From Brevibacillus fortis (GTDB lineage: Bacteria > Bacillota > Bacilli > Brevibacillales > Brevibacillaceae), in assembly GCF_003013395.1 (NCBI RefSeq), contig NZ_PXZM01000013.1:42614-106613 (forward strand): a stretch of 64,000 nucleotides of DNA. The letters run 5' to 3'. Positions 1 through 11,344 of this stretch are shown here, piece by piece. The translations under genes were made by a program, and so were the position numbers. The notes under the pieces are model-generated. The model was given only the letters and a program-made list of their open reading frames with translations, searched no databases and was not told where the DNA came from. The number at the start of each line of letters is the position of its first letter. Within the stretch, counting starts at the first letter, position 1.

Positions 1-2
1 TC

Positions 3-467
3 ATCCGTACCCGGACGTTTCATCATACAGGTCCGAGAAGAGGCGAAAGCTATGTAACCTCCAATTTTGCCAAGCAAATTGCCCAGATTGAGCTCGGTCT
101 GCAAGAGCCAAAAGTACATGTTGGGAATCTCGATGCGATTCGAGACTTCACGGATGTACGGGATATTGTGAAAGCGTACTGGTTGGCTATTACGCGAGGC
201 GAACCAGGTGATGTATACAATATATCCGCGGGTACCCGTTATACCATCGAGGACATGTTAAAGACGCTGCTGGCGCTAACTGATGCGCAGGTAGAAATAC
301 ACGTAGACACGAATCGGTTGCGCCCCTCTGATGTAGACATCGTACTGGGTGACTCTTCATTATTTCGCGAAAAGACGGGATGGGGGCCCGAGATCTCTTT
401 CCAGCAAACGATGGAAGATTTATTGAATTACTGGCGATCCGTGCTGCGCCAACCTAACAACTCTTGA
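3..467 (+). CDS. GDP-mannose 4,6-dehydratase-type SDR (3' end only)
   Basis: The gene enters from the left edge; 154 C-terminal residues are visible with no start. The stretch NLDAIRDFTDVRDIVKAYW near the middle is the substrate-domain signature of the extended SDR enzymes that act on GDP-mannose (GMD and its relative RMD). GMD makes GDP-4-keto-6-deoxy-mannose in the cytosol. The fucose-synthase-type gene two places downstream uses exactly that product, and manC at 8.8-10.2 kb makes GDP-mannose, so GMD is the best reading. RMD is the alternative and cannot be excluded without the N-terminal half. It is the first of a same-strand run of polysaccharide genes; the gap to the next gene is 44 bases. 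Confidence 0.75.
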   Translation: MRTRTFHHTGPRRGESYVTSNFAKQIAQIELGLQEPKVHVGNLDAIRDFTDVRDIVKAYWLAITRGEPGDVYNISAGTRYTIEDMLKTLLALTDAQVEIHVDTNRLRPSDVDIVLGDSSLFREKTGWGPEISFQQTMEDLLNYWRSVLRQPNNS

Positions 468-511
468 AAACGTCGAGTGGATGATTAGAAAAAATCAGGA
501 GGAAACTTTTT

Positions 512-1747
512 ATGGCCATGCAATCCCTTCCTCTCGTAAGTGTCATCACCCCTTCGTACAATCAGGCAAAATTTATCAAACGAACGATCGATAGTGTACT
601 GACACAAGACTATCCCCATATTGAGCATATTGTGGTCGATGGTGCCTCAACTGACGGGACACAGAGTATTTTGCAGCAATACAGCCATCTGGGGGACCGC
701 TTCCGCTTTGTTTCTGAACCAGACCGTGGTCAATCCCATGCCATCAATAAAGGATTACAAATGGCGCGTGGTGAGATTATCGGTTGGTTGAATTCAGATG
801 ATACGTATTTTCCCGGTGCCATTCGAAAGGCTGTGGCATCCTTGCAGCAGCATCCTGATTGGGGCGTGGTATACGGAAAAGGGCTCCACATTGATGAAAA
901 TGACAAAGTAAAGTATCCGTACATTTGGGTAGAGTTTGACAGAAAAATATTGTTTCATTTCAACCTCATCTGCCAACCCGCTGCTTTCCTGCGCAAGCAT
1001 GCCTTTGAAGCAGTCGGCGGTGTAAATGAAGAGCATGACTGGTGCATGGATTACGATTTGTGGAACCGGATTTCCCTGCATTATCCGATTGGAACGATAC
1101 CGGAATTCTTGGCTAACTCACGCTTATATGATGCATGCAAAACGTTTGTCTATGAATTGGAGCCAGGGTTCTCCGAAATTTTGAAAACAAGCGTGAAGCA
1201 CCATGGCACCATCTCGAATGAATGGCTCTATCACTACACGCAGAAGCATTACAAACAAGGAGCATTTTGGTTTCTCCACAAGCTGAGAGCGTATCATGCA
1301 TTCGGACCCTCTCCCCAAATCATTGCATCCAACCGCTACTCGGACGCATGGGCTCCCCAAAACCTGCGAATGACCATCGAAGCCAGCCATGGACCGATGC
1401 ACGCTTTGCTTATCAAAGGAAGCAACCATAACATCGCCCCTCTCTTGCATTTCCATGTCTTGAGGAATGGAACACTCATTCACAAATTCCAAGTTACCCA
1501 TGCCCGTTTTCAAGTCGTGATTCCCATTACCTCTGAGGGAAAGCAATGTGAAGTGAGTATTTTTTGCAGCCAGCAGATCCTTCAGGACCACCCCAACAAT
1601 CCTGAAGCCAAACGATCAGTCAGTTACCACCTAGAAGAAATCCTCCCGCTTTCTTATGAGGAGTACCAATTTTATCAGGAATTCACCAAAGGCAAGACCC
1701 ATATCGAAAAATGGGTAAATCGCAGAGTCCCTTCGCCTCGAATTTGA
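512..1747 (+). CDS. Glycosyltransferase family 2 with C-terminal beta domain
   Basis: A 411-residue enzyme with a GT-A fold N-terminal half: VSVITPSYNQ at residues 9-18, VVDGASTDGT at 41-50, and the donor/metal motif NSDD at 94-97. It should move a sugar from a nucleotide donor to a glycan or protein acceptor in the cytosol; the sugar cannot be read from the sequence. After the catalytic part (about residue 230) comes a linker and a roughly 130-residue beta-rich domain not typical of minimal GT2 enzymes. The whole architecture recurs in the gene at 12.3-13.5 kb, so the two are paralogues. The start is ATG with AGGAGG about 9 bases upstream. It lies between two GDP-sugar enzymes, probably in one transcript. 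Confidence 0.88.
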   Translation: MAMQSLPLVSVITPSYNQAKFIKRTIDSVLTQDYPHIEHIVVDGASTDGTQSILQQYSHLGDRFRFVSEPDRGQSHAINKGLQMARGEIIGWLNSDDTYFPGAIRKAVASLQQHPDWGVVYGKGLHIDENDKVKYPYIWVEFDRKILFHFNLICQPAAFLRKHAFEAVGGVNEEHDWCMDYDLWNRISLHYPIGTIPEFLANSRLYDACKTFVYELEPGFSEILKTSVKHHGTISNEWLYHYTQKHYKQGAFWFLHKLRAYHAFGPSPQIIASNRYSDAWAPQNLRMTIEASHGPMHALLIKGSNHNIAPLLHFHVLRNGTLIHKFQVTHARFQVVIPITSEGKQCEVSIFCSQQILQDHPNNPEAKRSVSYHLEEILPLSYEEYQFYQEFTKGKTHIEKWVNRRVPSPRI

Positions 1748-1771
1748 ATGCGGACGAGAAAGGCAGGTTGA

Positions 1772-3837
<2,066 letters not shown>

Positions 3838-3864
3838 TTTCATTTGAAAGGAGGTCATCTTTGT

Positions 3865-5304
3865 ATGTCACGCATGCAACAAATTCGGGAGACGTGGAGG
3901 AAGGATCGCCGAATCCCGTTTCCGTTAACCGAACAAGAGACTTGGGATTTTTGGCTATTGGAAGCACCGACAAACGATATGAAAAAGTCGAAGATCAAGC
4001 ATATAGCAAAAACGATGGGCATACGCACCTTGATCGAGACAGGTACATTTAGGGGCGACATGCTGCAAGCGATGAAAAACCATTTCGACTTGCTCGTTTC
4101 TATCGAGCTGGATGAAGCTTTGTTTATCGCTGCAAAAGAGAAATTCTCTGGTGACAGCCACATCCATATCCTCCACGGTGACAGTGGAAAAATATTAACC
4201 AACCTGATGCACTCTGTCACAACACCTTGCCTGTTTTGGCTGGACGGTCATTACATTCCCCGCTCAACTGAGGCAGCCAAAGGAGACCTGGACACCCCCA
4301 TCTTGCAGGAACTTGCTGCCATCCTGCAGGATTCTGTTCAAAATCACGTCATTTTGATTGATGATGCTCGTTGCTTTATTGGCCCCAATCCATTGCTGAA
4401 GGATTATCCTACTATCCAAGAGCTACGAGAATTCGTTCACTCTATTCGTCCTGATCTCTTATTCGTCGTAGGAAATGACATCATCATGATCTACAATCCA
4501 CTTGAAGGAGCAACGAATTCGATGAAGAAAGTTGACTTTCACCTGCCTTTTGACAATAAAACCTTTACCGTCTATGGGGATGACTCTGATCAAAGCGTCC
4601 TATTCTTTATGGACTACTACAAAGGATACTATGAAGACTATGTCATTCTTCCGCTGAAAAAAATCGTACAACCTGACCATGTTTGCCTAGACATCGGTGC
4701 GAACATCGGAGCGATATCACTCGCCCTGAGCTATCTCGTTCCCCAAGGAAAGGTTTACGCATTCGAGCCCTCGGATGCCAATTATCCTTATCTCCTGCGA
4801 AACCTGTCCGAGAATCACATCACCAATGTCGAGCCACTTCAGCTAGGAATTGCCGACCGGAACGGGCACATTCATTTTACTGACGACCCACGTGGAGGCG
4901 GATGGTCTTACATCCCGCATGAGCCAAAAGACGTGGCGAAATCCACTCAATTTATATCATGTGTCAGGCTGGACGACTGGGTAGAACAGAATATGATCTC
5001 GCGCATCGATCTCATTAAAATCGATGTGGAAGGTTCAGAGGTCGTCGTCTTGGAAAGTGCTATGCGCACACTGAAGCAATGGGACCCGGATGTGATCATT
5101 GAATTCAATCCAGAAAGCATCAAGGAAAATTTCGGCCGACATCCGCTCGTGCTATACACACTGCTGGAAAAATTGTTTACCCATCTGTATATGTTTAAGC
5201 GGGATAATACAGTGGTGAAAGTAAAGAACTACAACCATTTATTAGACGAAATGAAGCCTTTCCACGCTGATCTGTTCTGCACAAACAAGACTTTCCTCGA
5301 TTAA
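3865..5304 (+). CDS. Two-domain protein: class I methyltransferase-like + FkbM methyltransferase
   Basis: A 479-residue protein made of two Rossmann modules. The N-terminal one (about 45-205) has LIETGTFRGDML, an acidic strand end SIELDE, and a LFWLDGHY/LIDDA pair typical of small sugar-modifying methyltransferase-like proteins. The C-terminal one (about 265-430) is FkbM type: CLDIGANIGAISL near 275, YAFEPSD, and KIDVEGSE near 385. FkbM enzymes O-methylate sugars or polyketides with S-adenosylmethionine. The fusion suggests one polypeptide making two modifications, or one catalytic and one substrate-holding domain. The start is ATG behind AAAGGAGGT; the earlier TTG sits before that site. It ends the + strand run and a bidirectional terminator follows. 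Confidence 0.82.
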   Translation: MSRMQQIRETWRKDRRIPFPLTEQETWDFWLLEAPTNDMKKSKIKHIAKTMGIRTLIETGTFRGDMLQAMKNHFDLLVSIELDEALFIAAKEKFSGDSHIHILHGDSGKILTNLMHSVTTPCLFWLDGHYIPRSTEAAKGDLDTPILQELAAILQDSVQNHVILIDDARCFIGPNPLLKDYPTIQELREFVHSIRPDLLFVVGNDIIMIYNPLEGATNSMKKVDFHLPFDNKTFTVYGDDSDQSVLFFMDYYKGYYEDYVILPLKKIVQPDHVCLDIGANIGAISLALSYLVPQGKVYAFEPSDANYPYLLRNLSENHITNVEPLQLGIADRNGHIHFTDDPRGGGWSYIPHEPKDVAKSTQFISCVRLDDWVEQNMISRIDLIKIDVEGSEVVVLESAMRTLKQWDPDVIIEFNPESIKENFGRHPLVLYTLLEKLFTHLYMFKRDNTVVKVKNYNHLLDEMKPFHADLFCTNKTFLD

Positions 5305-5315
5305 GCGCACACGAT

Positions 5316-5346
5316 AAAAACATGGCTGCAGGCTCGCCATGTTTTT
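5316..5346. terminator. Bidirectional intrinsic terminator between convergent genes
   Basis: Perfect 11-base arms (AAAAACATGGC and its complement) around a 9-base loop, with the T-run built into the stem on both strands. It separates the + strand glycan run from the convergent - strand epimerase. Confidence 0.85.
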
Positions 5347-5356
5347 TGTTTCGTTG

Positions 5357-6244
5357 CTATTTGAAATCGGCCATTACCTTTCTCAATCCATCCTCCAGCT
5401 TCACTTGAGGATTCCACCCTAGTGCTTGCAGCAGTCGAATATCTGCTTGTGAATGCATGATTTCCAAGTCTTTATAAGCAATCGATCCGAACTTCAGGAC
5501 CGTTCTTGATTGGGTCATCTGATGAGCCAGTTCTGTAAACGCTCGGATCGAGGTAGCACTACCTGTCCCCACCTGGTATTCAGTAAATCCAGCAGGTAGA
5601 TGGGCAGTATGCGCCAACAGCACGCGGAAGGCAGAAACTACATCATCCACATAGATAAAGTCCCTTGTTTGCTTTCCTTCTGTCAGCCTTAGTTCAGGCT
5701 GATTTTCGAGACAGCTTTTGATGACAGAAGGGACAAATTTATTCGCACTGTCATAGGGACCATACATATGCTCCAGCCTGACGTTGATGAATGGCAGGGA
5801 AGTCGTTTCTGCTAGACATTTACCCCATTCTCTAAACTGACGCTTCGTCAAATTGTATGGTTGTAGATGGCTGGATAATCGGACGGGCGCACTGGAAAAC
5901 GTATCTGTATTCAGAAAAACAGGGGTGCCAGAGCGCATGCCCACATCCAGTAGCTTCAGCGGAAAGCTCACATTGGCCTCTACCATCACGGCATTGCTCT
6001 CGTTGTTTCGTCCATAACAGGTTGCCGTATGGATGATCGCATCGATTCTCCCCTGCTCGAAAAAAGGAGCTTCCCATTGCCCGCGATCCGTATCATACGG
6101 AATCAAATCAGGTAAAATGTCTTGGATACGCGAGCAATCGGAGGTGCTCCTTTTCAAAATGATGATGGTATGTCCGTCCCGCCGCAGCGCTTTTACGAGC
6201 TGGCTTCCGAGAAAGCCTGTCGCGCCGGTCACAAGTATCTTCAT
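5357..6244 (-). CDS. NAD(P)-dependent epimerase/reductase, probable CDP-4-keto-6-deoxyglucose reductase
   Basis: A 295-residue extended SDR: GATGFLGS at residues 7-14 binds the dinucleotide and the Y-x3-K pair is in QPYNLTKRQF. It is the last gene of the manC-rfbG-rfbF-fkbM operon. RfbF and RfbG yield CDP-4-keto-6-deoxyglucose, so this enzyme most likely does the final reduction or epimerisation of that CDP-sugar (abequose, paratose or 6-deoxyglucose type). Which product forms cannot be told from sequence alone. It follows the FkbM gene after a 36-base gap. Confidence 0.75.
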   Translation of the reverse strand: MKILVTGATGFLGSQLVKALRRDGHTIIILKRSTSDCSRIQDILPDLIPYDTDRGQWEAPFFEQGRIDAIIHTATCYGRNNESNAVMVEANVSFPLKLLDVGMRSGTPVFLNTDTFSSAPVRLSSHLQPYNLTKRQFREWGKCLAETTSLPFINVRLEHMYGPYDSANKFVPSVIKSCLENQPELRLTEGKQTRDFIYVDDVVSAFRVLLAHTAHLPAGFTEYQVGTGSATSIRAFTELAHQMTQSRTVLKFGSIAYKDLEIMHSQADIRLLQALGWNPQVKLEDGLRKVMADFK

Positions 6245-6280
6245 TCGGGATCGCTCCCCTTCACCTGCTTGGCTCTCTTT

Positions 6281-6910
6281 TTATATCCAGTTCAAGTCGA
6301 TGTTGTGAATTTGTTTTTCTTGCATGACCCTCCGAAAGTGATCGGCTTTCGTTTTCAAGTCTTCGATGAGCCATTCATGATTTTCTACGACGATTTTTTC
6401 TATTTGCAGGTGTAAATTTTGCTCTACGATTTTTTCGAGCAGTTCAAATTCTGCCCCCTCGATATCTATTTTGATTAATTTGATCGGACGATTGAGCCTT
6501 TGGATGAACTGGGTCAAATCGATTACCTCTACCTCTACATACTTATTAGGATTCGTTACTGGATGATTGTTCAAAAGAGAAGAAGCATAAGCAGCCCCTG
6601 CCGGATCAGTATGGTAAAGATCATGCAAATGCAAGCGCAGCTTGTCGTTTTTATGCCAAACCGCTTTGTTTATACATACGACATTAGGGTATGAGCCAAC
6701 CCTTTTTTTCAATTCCTCAAATACGTATGGATTCGGTTCAAACGCAAAGACGAGGGCACCTTTATCCGCCATTTTTTGCGTAATGACCCCGTAATTTGCC
6801 CCACAATCGATAGTGATGTCGCCGCATCCAATTGGAGAAAAAACTTCTTCGCTGTTTTCGTTTAATTCGCCCACTCCTGCTTCCTCCTTCATGTTCGGCT
6901 GGTTGCCCAT
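6281..6910 (-). CDS. FkbM family methyltransferase
   Basis: About 209 residues of a single FkbM module: DITIDCGANYGVITQ for SAM binding, FAFEPNPY at the end of strand 2, and LIKIDIEGAEFELLE, the hallmark FkbM motif. It probably O-methylates the sugar made or transferred by this locus. Three starts are possible. I prefer the ATG at 6910 (GGAAAGG upstream); the ATG at 6892 would give a 4-base ATGA overlap with rfbF but has no clear ribosome site. Both leave the domain whole. Known for the family: SAM-dependent O-methylation; inferred here: the substrate. Confidence 0.8.
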   Translation of the reverse strand: MGNQPNMKEEAGVGELNENSEEVFSPIGCGDITIDCGANYGVITQKMADKGALVFAFEPNPYVFEELKKRVGSYPNVVCINKAVWHKNDKLRLHLHDLYHTDPAGAAYASSLLNNHPVTNPNKYVEVEVIDLTQFIQRLNRPIKLIKIDIEGAEFELLEKIVEQNLHLQIEKIVVENHEWLIEDLKTKADHFRRVMQEKQIHNIDLNWI

Positions 6911-7668
6911 GCTGCCTTTCCGGATTTCCACAGTTCTTCCAAGTAGTTTTTATCTCTAAGCGTATCCATTGGATGCCAAAAACCGGTATGCTTGAAGGCC
7001 ATCAGTTGATTTTCCTTTGCCAAGCTCTCCAGCGGCTCTTTTTCCAATACCGTCTCATCACCCGCAATATAGTCAAATACGCCCGGCTCCATGACAAAAA
7101 AACCAGCATTAATCCACCCGCCATCCCCTTTTGGCTTCTCTTGGAATCCTGTTACGGTATTCCCATTGGTAATATCCAATGCTCCGAATCGGCCTGGCGG
7201 TTGGGTCGTGGTGATCGTTGCGAGTTTTTTATGCGCACGATGAAATTGAACCAGCTTTTCAATATCAATGTCGGATAAGCCATCTCCATACGTCAGCATG
7301 AATGTTTCTTCTCCCACATATTTTTGTATTCGCTTCACTCTTCCAGCTGTTCCTGTGTCTTTCCCCGTATCAATCAATGTGACTCGCCACGGAGCAGCAT
7401 TGTGGTTGTGGAAAGTGACCTGATTGTCGTTACGAAAATCAAACGTCACATCAGAATGGTGAAGGAAATAGTGCGCGAAGTACTCCTTGATCATATAGCC
7501 TTTGTACCCGAGACAGATGATGAAATCATAGAAACCATACTTGGAATAAATGGACATGATATGACAAATGATGGGCCAATCACCGATCTCAATGAGCGGC
7601 TTCGGACGAAGATGCGTTTCTTCTCCAATGCGCGTGCCATACCCTCCTGCTAGAATGACGACTTTCAT
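6889..7668 (-). CDS. rfbF: Glucose-1-phosphate cytidylyltransferase
   Basis: A 259-residue nucleotidyltransferase starting MKVVILAGGYGTRIGEET, with the sugar-nucleotide pyrophosphorylase loop LAGGYGTR and RPKPLIEIGDWPI. Length and the FIICLGYKGYMIKEYF segment match RfbF. It makes CDP-glucose from CTP and glucose-1-phosphate in the cytosol, the committed step to CDP-deoxyhexoses. It is directly followed by an overlapping FkbM gene and preceded by rfbG, the enzyme that uses its product. A GAAGGAGGGCAG-type ribosome site stands upstream of the ATG. Confidence 0.93.
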   Translation of the reverse strand: MKVVILAGGYGTRIGEETHLRPKPLIEIGDWPIICHIMSIYSKYGFYDFIICLGYKGYMIKEYFAHYFLHHSDVTFDFRNDNQVTFHNHNAAPWRVTLIDTGKDTGTAGRVKRIQKYVGEETFMLTYGDGLSDIDIEKLVQFHRAHKKLATITTTQPPGRFGALDITNGNTVTGFQEKPKGDGGWINAGFFVMEPGVFDYIAGDETVLEKEPLESLAKENQLMAFKHTGFWHPMDTLRDKNYLEELWKSGKAAWATSRT

Positions 7669-7691
7669 TGGCTGCCCTCCTTCCTAGTTGT

Positions 7692-8783
7692 TCACTTGGC
7701 CCTATCTGAATACGCTGTGATTTGGTCCAAACAGATCTCCCTTACGTCTTGCTTTTGCTCATAAGCCTTATGCCAAGAAATGATACTGTCCAAGGTCTGT
7801 TCGAGCGACCACTTGGGCATCCAGCCTACTACGCTTTTTGCTTTGGAACAGTCCAGCTTCAAATACTGGGCTTCGTGCCATTGTGAATCGGTTCGTTCTG
7901 TTTCAAAGCTGGCCCCAGCTCCCCATCGCTCACACAATTGCTGGACGATCCACTCTACCGATTTGGCATCATCGTCATTCGGACCAAAATTCCAGCTCTG
8001 CGCGTAATCCTTGCCATTCCGCCACATTTTTTCAGCGAGCATCAAATACCCTTTCAATGGCTCAAGGACGTGCTGCCACGGTCGAATCGCGTTTGGATTT
8101 CGGATGATGATTTTCTCTCCCTTTATCAAGGCACTCAGGCAATCCGGTATCAGGCGATCAAGAGCCCAATCACCGCCGCCTATCACATTGCCTGCTCGTG
8201 CTGAAGCAATCGCTACACCATGCTGGTGATACTGGTCGGGGTGAAAAAAAGCATTGCGATAGGAGGCAGTCACTTGCTCCGAACATGCTTTGCTGTTGGA
8301 GTACGGGTCATAGCCGCCCAACACATCCTGCTCACGGTACCCCCACACCCACTCCCGATTTTCGTAAACCTTATCCGTCGTAACATTGATGATTGCTTTA
8401 ATTTTCATTCCATTTTGCACAGCTACTCTCGCCGCTTCGAGTACATTCACCGTACCCATGACATTGATTTCGTAGGTTTCCGCCGGATATTGATACGACA
8501 AACGCACCAGCGGCTGAGCAGCCATATGGATGATGATATCCGGGTTTGCTTGGTTGATGGCTTTTTGAACACTTTCCTTCGACCTGACATCATCGATGAT
8601 CGAATCAACCAATGTGCTGATCTGGGCACACTCAAAAATACTCGGATTTGTCGGAGGCGACAGCGCATACCCTGTCACCTTCGCCCCTAAGCCATGCAGC
8701 CATAAGCATAGCCATGCCCCTTTGAACCCCGTATGACCTGTAATCAACACTTTTTTGTCTCGCCAGAATGCTGGATCAATCAT
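7692..8783 (-). CDS. rfbG: CDP-glucose 4,6-dehydratase
   Basis: 363 residues of an extended SDR. VLITGHTGFKGAWLCLWL near the N-terminus is the RfbG version of the dinucleotide loop, and NVTTDKVYENREW with PYSNSKACSEQ carries the catalytic Thr and Y-x3-K. The enzyme converts CDP-glucose to CDP-4-keto-6-deoxyglucose with bound NAD. I start it at the ATG at 8783, which overlaps the end of manC by eight bases and has GGTGATC upstream; an ATG 21 bases further up is possible. rfbF follows after a short gap, so supply and use of CDP-glucose are coupled. Confidence 0.92.
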   Translation of the reverse strand: MIDPAFWRDKKVLITGHTGFKGAWLCLWLHGLGAKVTGYALSPPTNPSIFECAQISTLVDSIIDDVRSKESVQKAINQANPDIIIHMAAQPLVRLSYQYPAETYEINVMGTVNVLEAARVAVQNGMKIKAIINVTTDKVYENREWVWGYREQDVLGGYDPYSNSKACSEQVTASYRNAFFHPDQYHQHGVAIASARAGNVIGGGDWALDRLIPDCLSALIKGEKIIIRNPNAIRPWQHVLEPLKGYLMLAEKMWRNGKDYAQSWNFGPNDDDAKSVEWIVQQLCERWGAGASFETERTDSQWHEAQYLKLDCSKAKSVVGWMPKWSLEQTLDSIISWHKAYEQKQDVREICLDQITAYSDRAK

Positions 8784-10179
8784 TGTGATCACCGTGCTTC
8801 CCAATCTGCTCCAGAATCGCTGACCACGTCATTCCGAGTCGAACGATATCTTCTTCCACCAACCGACTTCCCATCTGTACTTCGATGAATTCCAGCTCAT
8901 TCGTTGCTTTGATTGCATGTTTGGCCCCTACCGGAATCTGCAATACGTCACCTGGACCAACCTGGCGCAGCTGATCATCCAAAATGAACTCACCGCAGCC
9001 CTCTACGATCATCCAAACTTCGCTACGGTGGTGATGGTACTGATAGCTCAAATTTTTCCCAGCGTGTATATGAATCCTTTTCGTTAATACCTCTACGTCG
9101 TCTTCATTCTTTTGAAAATGCATAACCTGATACCATCCCCAGCGCCGCTCTTCATACATTGGGCGCTTTGTCCAATCCAAAGCCAAATTTTTGACCATAT
9201 GACTTTGTTCCTTGGAAGAAACGAGGATGCCATCCGGACTGGCTGCCACGATCATATCCGATAGACCGATGGACACGATAGGTATGTCCAATTCGTTGAT
9301 AACATGTGTATTCGTGCAACTCACATCAAGCAACACCTTACCGATCGCATTCCCGCTCATTTCTTCCGTGAGCGTATTCCATGTCCCCAGGTCCTTCCAG
9401 TCTCCGTCATACGGGAGAACGACTACTTTCTCTGCCTTTTCTACGATCTCATAGTCAAAGCTGATGGCAGGCATTTGGCTATATTGCTCAAGCATGCGGT
9501 TGTATTCAGTAGGCAATCCTTTTTGCTCCAATGCGCGAATCAGATAGCCCAATCGAAAAGCAAAAATTCCACAATTCCACAGGGCCTTCTTTTCTACTAA
9601 ATCCTGCGCTTGCTCAAGTGACGGCTTTTCTTTGAAGCTTTTTACTTTTTGATAGGCATGAGACCTTTTCCCCAGATCCGATTCTGATTCTGGATGTGGA
9701 ACAATATAACCGTATTTCGTAGATGGATACGTAGGTTTTACTCCGATTAATGCGAGATTCGCGCCTGATCTGAGTATGACGTTCTCCAGCTCCTTGATCC
9801 TGTCCATGAATCGATCCTCAACAAATGGATCAACAGGCATGATGGCTATGACCTCATCCGGGTCCATTGTCAAAGCAGAGTAGAGATAGGTCACCGCTAG
9901 TGCAATGGCAGGGAAGGTATCCCTTTTTTCCGGCTCCACGATCAAGGGAACGCCTTCACCTAGTTGGCTTTGGAGCAAATCAACATGCGATCGGCCTGTT
10001 GAAATATAAACAGGCTCCGACCAATTGCGCGAGGCCAGCTGTCTCCATACTCGTTGAACCATCGCCTCTGGTTGGTCATGTGCATTGCGTATCAGCTTCA
10101 AGAACTGTTTGGACCTGACATCATTGGAGAGCGGCCACAGCCTTTTCCCTGAACCACCCGATAGTAATATCAGTTTCAC
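8776..10179 (-). CDS. manC: Mannose-1-phosphate guanylyltransferase / mannose-6-phosphate isomerase
   Basis: A 467-residue type II enzyme. The N-terminal pyrophosphorylase domain opens with LILLSGGSGKRLWPLS and contains VEPEKRDTFPAIA and FKEKPSLEQA; the C-terminal cupin domain (about 345-460) has the metal-binding set SYQYHHHRSEVW. It forms GDP-mannose from mannose-1-phosphate and GTP and may also isomerise fructose-6-phosphate. It feeds the GMD and fucose-synthase genes at the left edge although those lie on the opposite strand. I use the GTG at 10179, with AGAGGTGG five bases upstream; another GTG lies nine bases earlier. It is the first gene of the - strand operon. Confidence 0.92.
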   Translation of the reverse strand: MKLILLSGGSGKRLWPLSNDVRSKQFLKLIRNAHDQPEAMVQRVWRQLASRNWSEPVYISTGRSHVDLLQSQLGEGVPLIVEPEKRDTFPAIALAVTYLYSALTMDPDEVIAIMPVDPFVEDRFMDRIKELENVILRSGANLALIGVKPTYPSTKYGYIVPHPESESDLGKRSHAYQKVKSFKEKPSLEQAQDLVEKKALWNCGIFAFRLGYLIRALEQKGLPTEYNRMLEQYSQMPAISFDYEIVEKAEKVVVLPYDGDWKDLGTWNTLTEEMSGNAIGKVLLDVSCTNTHVINELDIPIVSIGLSDMIVAASPDGILVSSKEQSHMVKNLALDWTKRPMYEERRWGWYQVMHFQKNEDDVEVLTKRIHIHAGKNLSYQYHHHRSEVWMIVEGCGEFILDDQLRQVGPGDVLQIPVGAKHAIKATNELEFIEVQMGSRLVEEDIVRLGMTWSAILEQIGKHGDHND

Positions 10180-10204
10180 CCAGGCCACCTCTATCCGTTT
10201 ATCG

Positions 10205-10232
10205 TGTTGTATGCACCATCTTATGCGTTTGT
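10205..10232 (-). promoter_or_regulatory. Possible SigK promoter of manC operon
   Basis: On the - strand AC (10232-10231) is followed after 17 bases by CATACAACA (10213-10205), against the SigK consensus AC-N17-CATANNNTA with one mismatch. It sits about 26 bases before the manC start. Confidence 0.4.
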
Positions 10233-10291
10233 CGTAGTGGATGCTCTATGGTCCAATGAAAATGGTCGAATAACACGAGAATGATAGAAGC

Positions 10292-11137
10292 CTATAAAAA
10301 CCGAATCCAACGATTGGACATGTAATCGAAAATGTAAGAACCTGTTTGGGGGAGATAGGGAGCTGTGAAAAACTTCATATGGTGCTTCGTGTATCCTTGA
10401 AAATGAAGAGAAAATAGCGGCAGATATAGACTCGTTGCCTTATCCTTGCAGCATAGGGCACCATTGATCGAGTAAATTTTCTTAAACCCATACAAATTCT
10501 CCACCGAAGCAGACTGCTGAATATTGCCGTCAATAAAGCCATCATGAAACAAGCCGTTCGTAATTTGGTAATTCTTCAATTGTTCAAGAAATAGCAAGGC
10601 CAGCACCATATCTGTAATTAAAGGCTGATTGAATCTTACGTGATCCTTTCTTCGCATCGTGTAATGGATGACTTTGGCGAATGCAATCGGATTTGCAAAC
10701 TGAGACGTCATGAACTCGCAAAATTGTTCTAGATTTTGACTATCTACGAAATTGGTCCATACGAATTCCATCATAAAGTTGTCAAAGCGCGGATGGTTCA
10801 CGTCGGTAAACAGCATGACATCTGTATCGATATAACAGCATTTCGGAATCTGATGCTTTTTCATAAACGCCAACAAAATAAACCATCTTTGAAAACAAAA
10901 CCGATTGTACTCATAGGGCATGAAATGAATATGTTTATAGACTCTTGTCATTTCGACAGCGGCATACATGTAATCATCTATCATCTCGTGAACGATGCCA
11001 TTCGTAGCATACCTTCTGTTTCCTCCATTCCCTATTAAAAAGACGGGCGAATGGGGGTTGCTTCTTTTCGCTTGCTGCAAGCTGTATGTGAGATATTCAT
11101 CGTCCCCGCGATGGATGATCACAATGGGTAAGGCCAT
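10292..11137 (-). CDS. Glycosyltransferase-like protein with DxD motif (unassigned)
   Basis: A 281-residue protein opening LPIVIIHRGDDEYLTYSL, followed by VFLIGNGGN and the acid cluster YIDTDVML near residue 105. That order resembles small GT-A transferases that read a sugar nucleotide through a DxD metal site. The rest is rich in aromatic residues and has no signal peptide. I do not recognise a characterised family. It is read alone, divergent from the methyltransferase at 11345, with AAAGGAGG upstream of the ATG. A CATAAAGTA element on the - strand about 28 bases before the start resembles a SigK/SigE -10 box, but no -35 AC stands at the right distance. Confidence 0.72.
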   Translation of the reverse strand: MALPIVIIHRGDDEYLTYSLQQAKRSNPHSPVFLIGNGGNRRYATNGIVHEMIDDYMYAAVEMTRVYKHIHFMPYEYNRFCFQRWFILLAFMKKHQIPKCCYIDTDVMLFTDVNHPRFDNFMMEFVWTNFVDSQNLEQFCEFMTSQFANPIAFAKVIHYTMRRKDHVRFNQPLITDMVLALLFLEQLKNYQITNGLFHDGFIDGNIQQSASVENLYGFKKIYSINGALCCKDKATSLYLPLFSLHFQGYTKHHMKFFTAPYLPQTGSYIFDYMSNRWIRFL

Positions 11138-11344
11138 ACTCTTTCCGCCTCCTTTTTCTCCCCATACTTTATGTATGTGACAGACAACGAGAAACGGGCA
11201 TATGCCTTTTTTCCGAAAACCTGCTTGTTACCAAGCAACTTTACACCTGCTTGGGACGAAATTAATGCATTTATATCATTCCCCCCAGCACTGTCCGAAC
11301 ATATCGTAAAAGGCGAGCACTCTCCAATGAAGGGGGACATGTCG

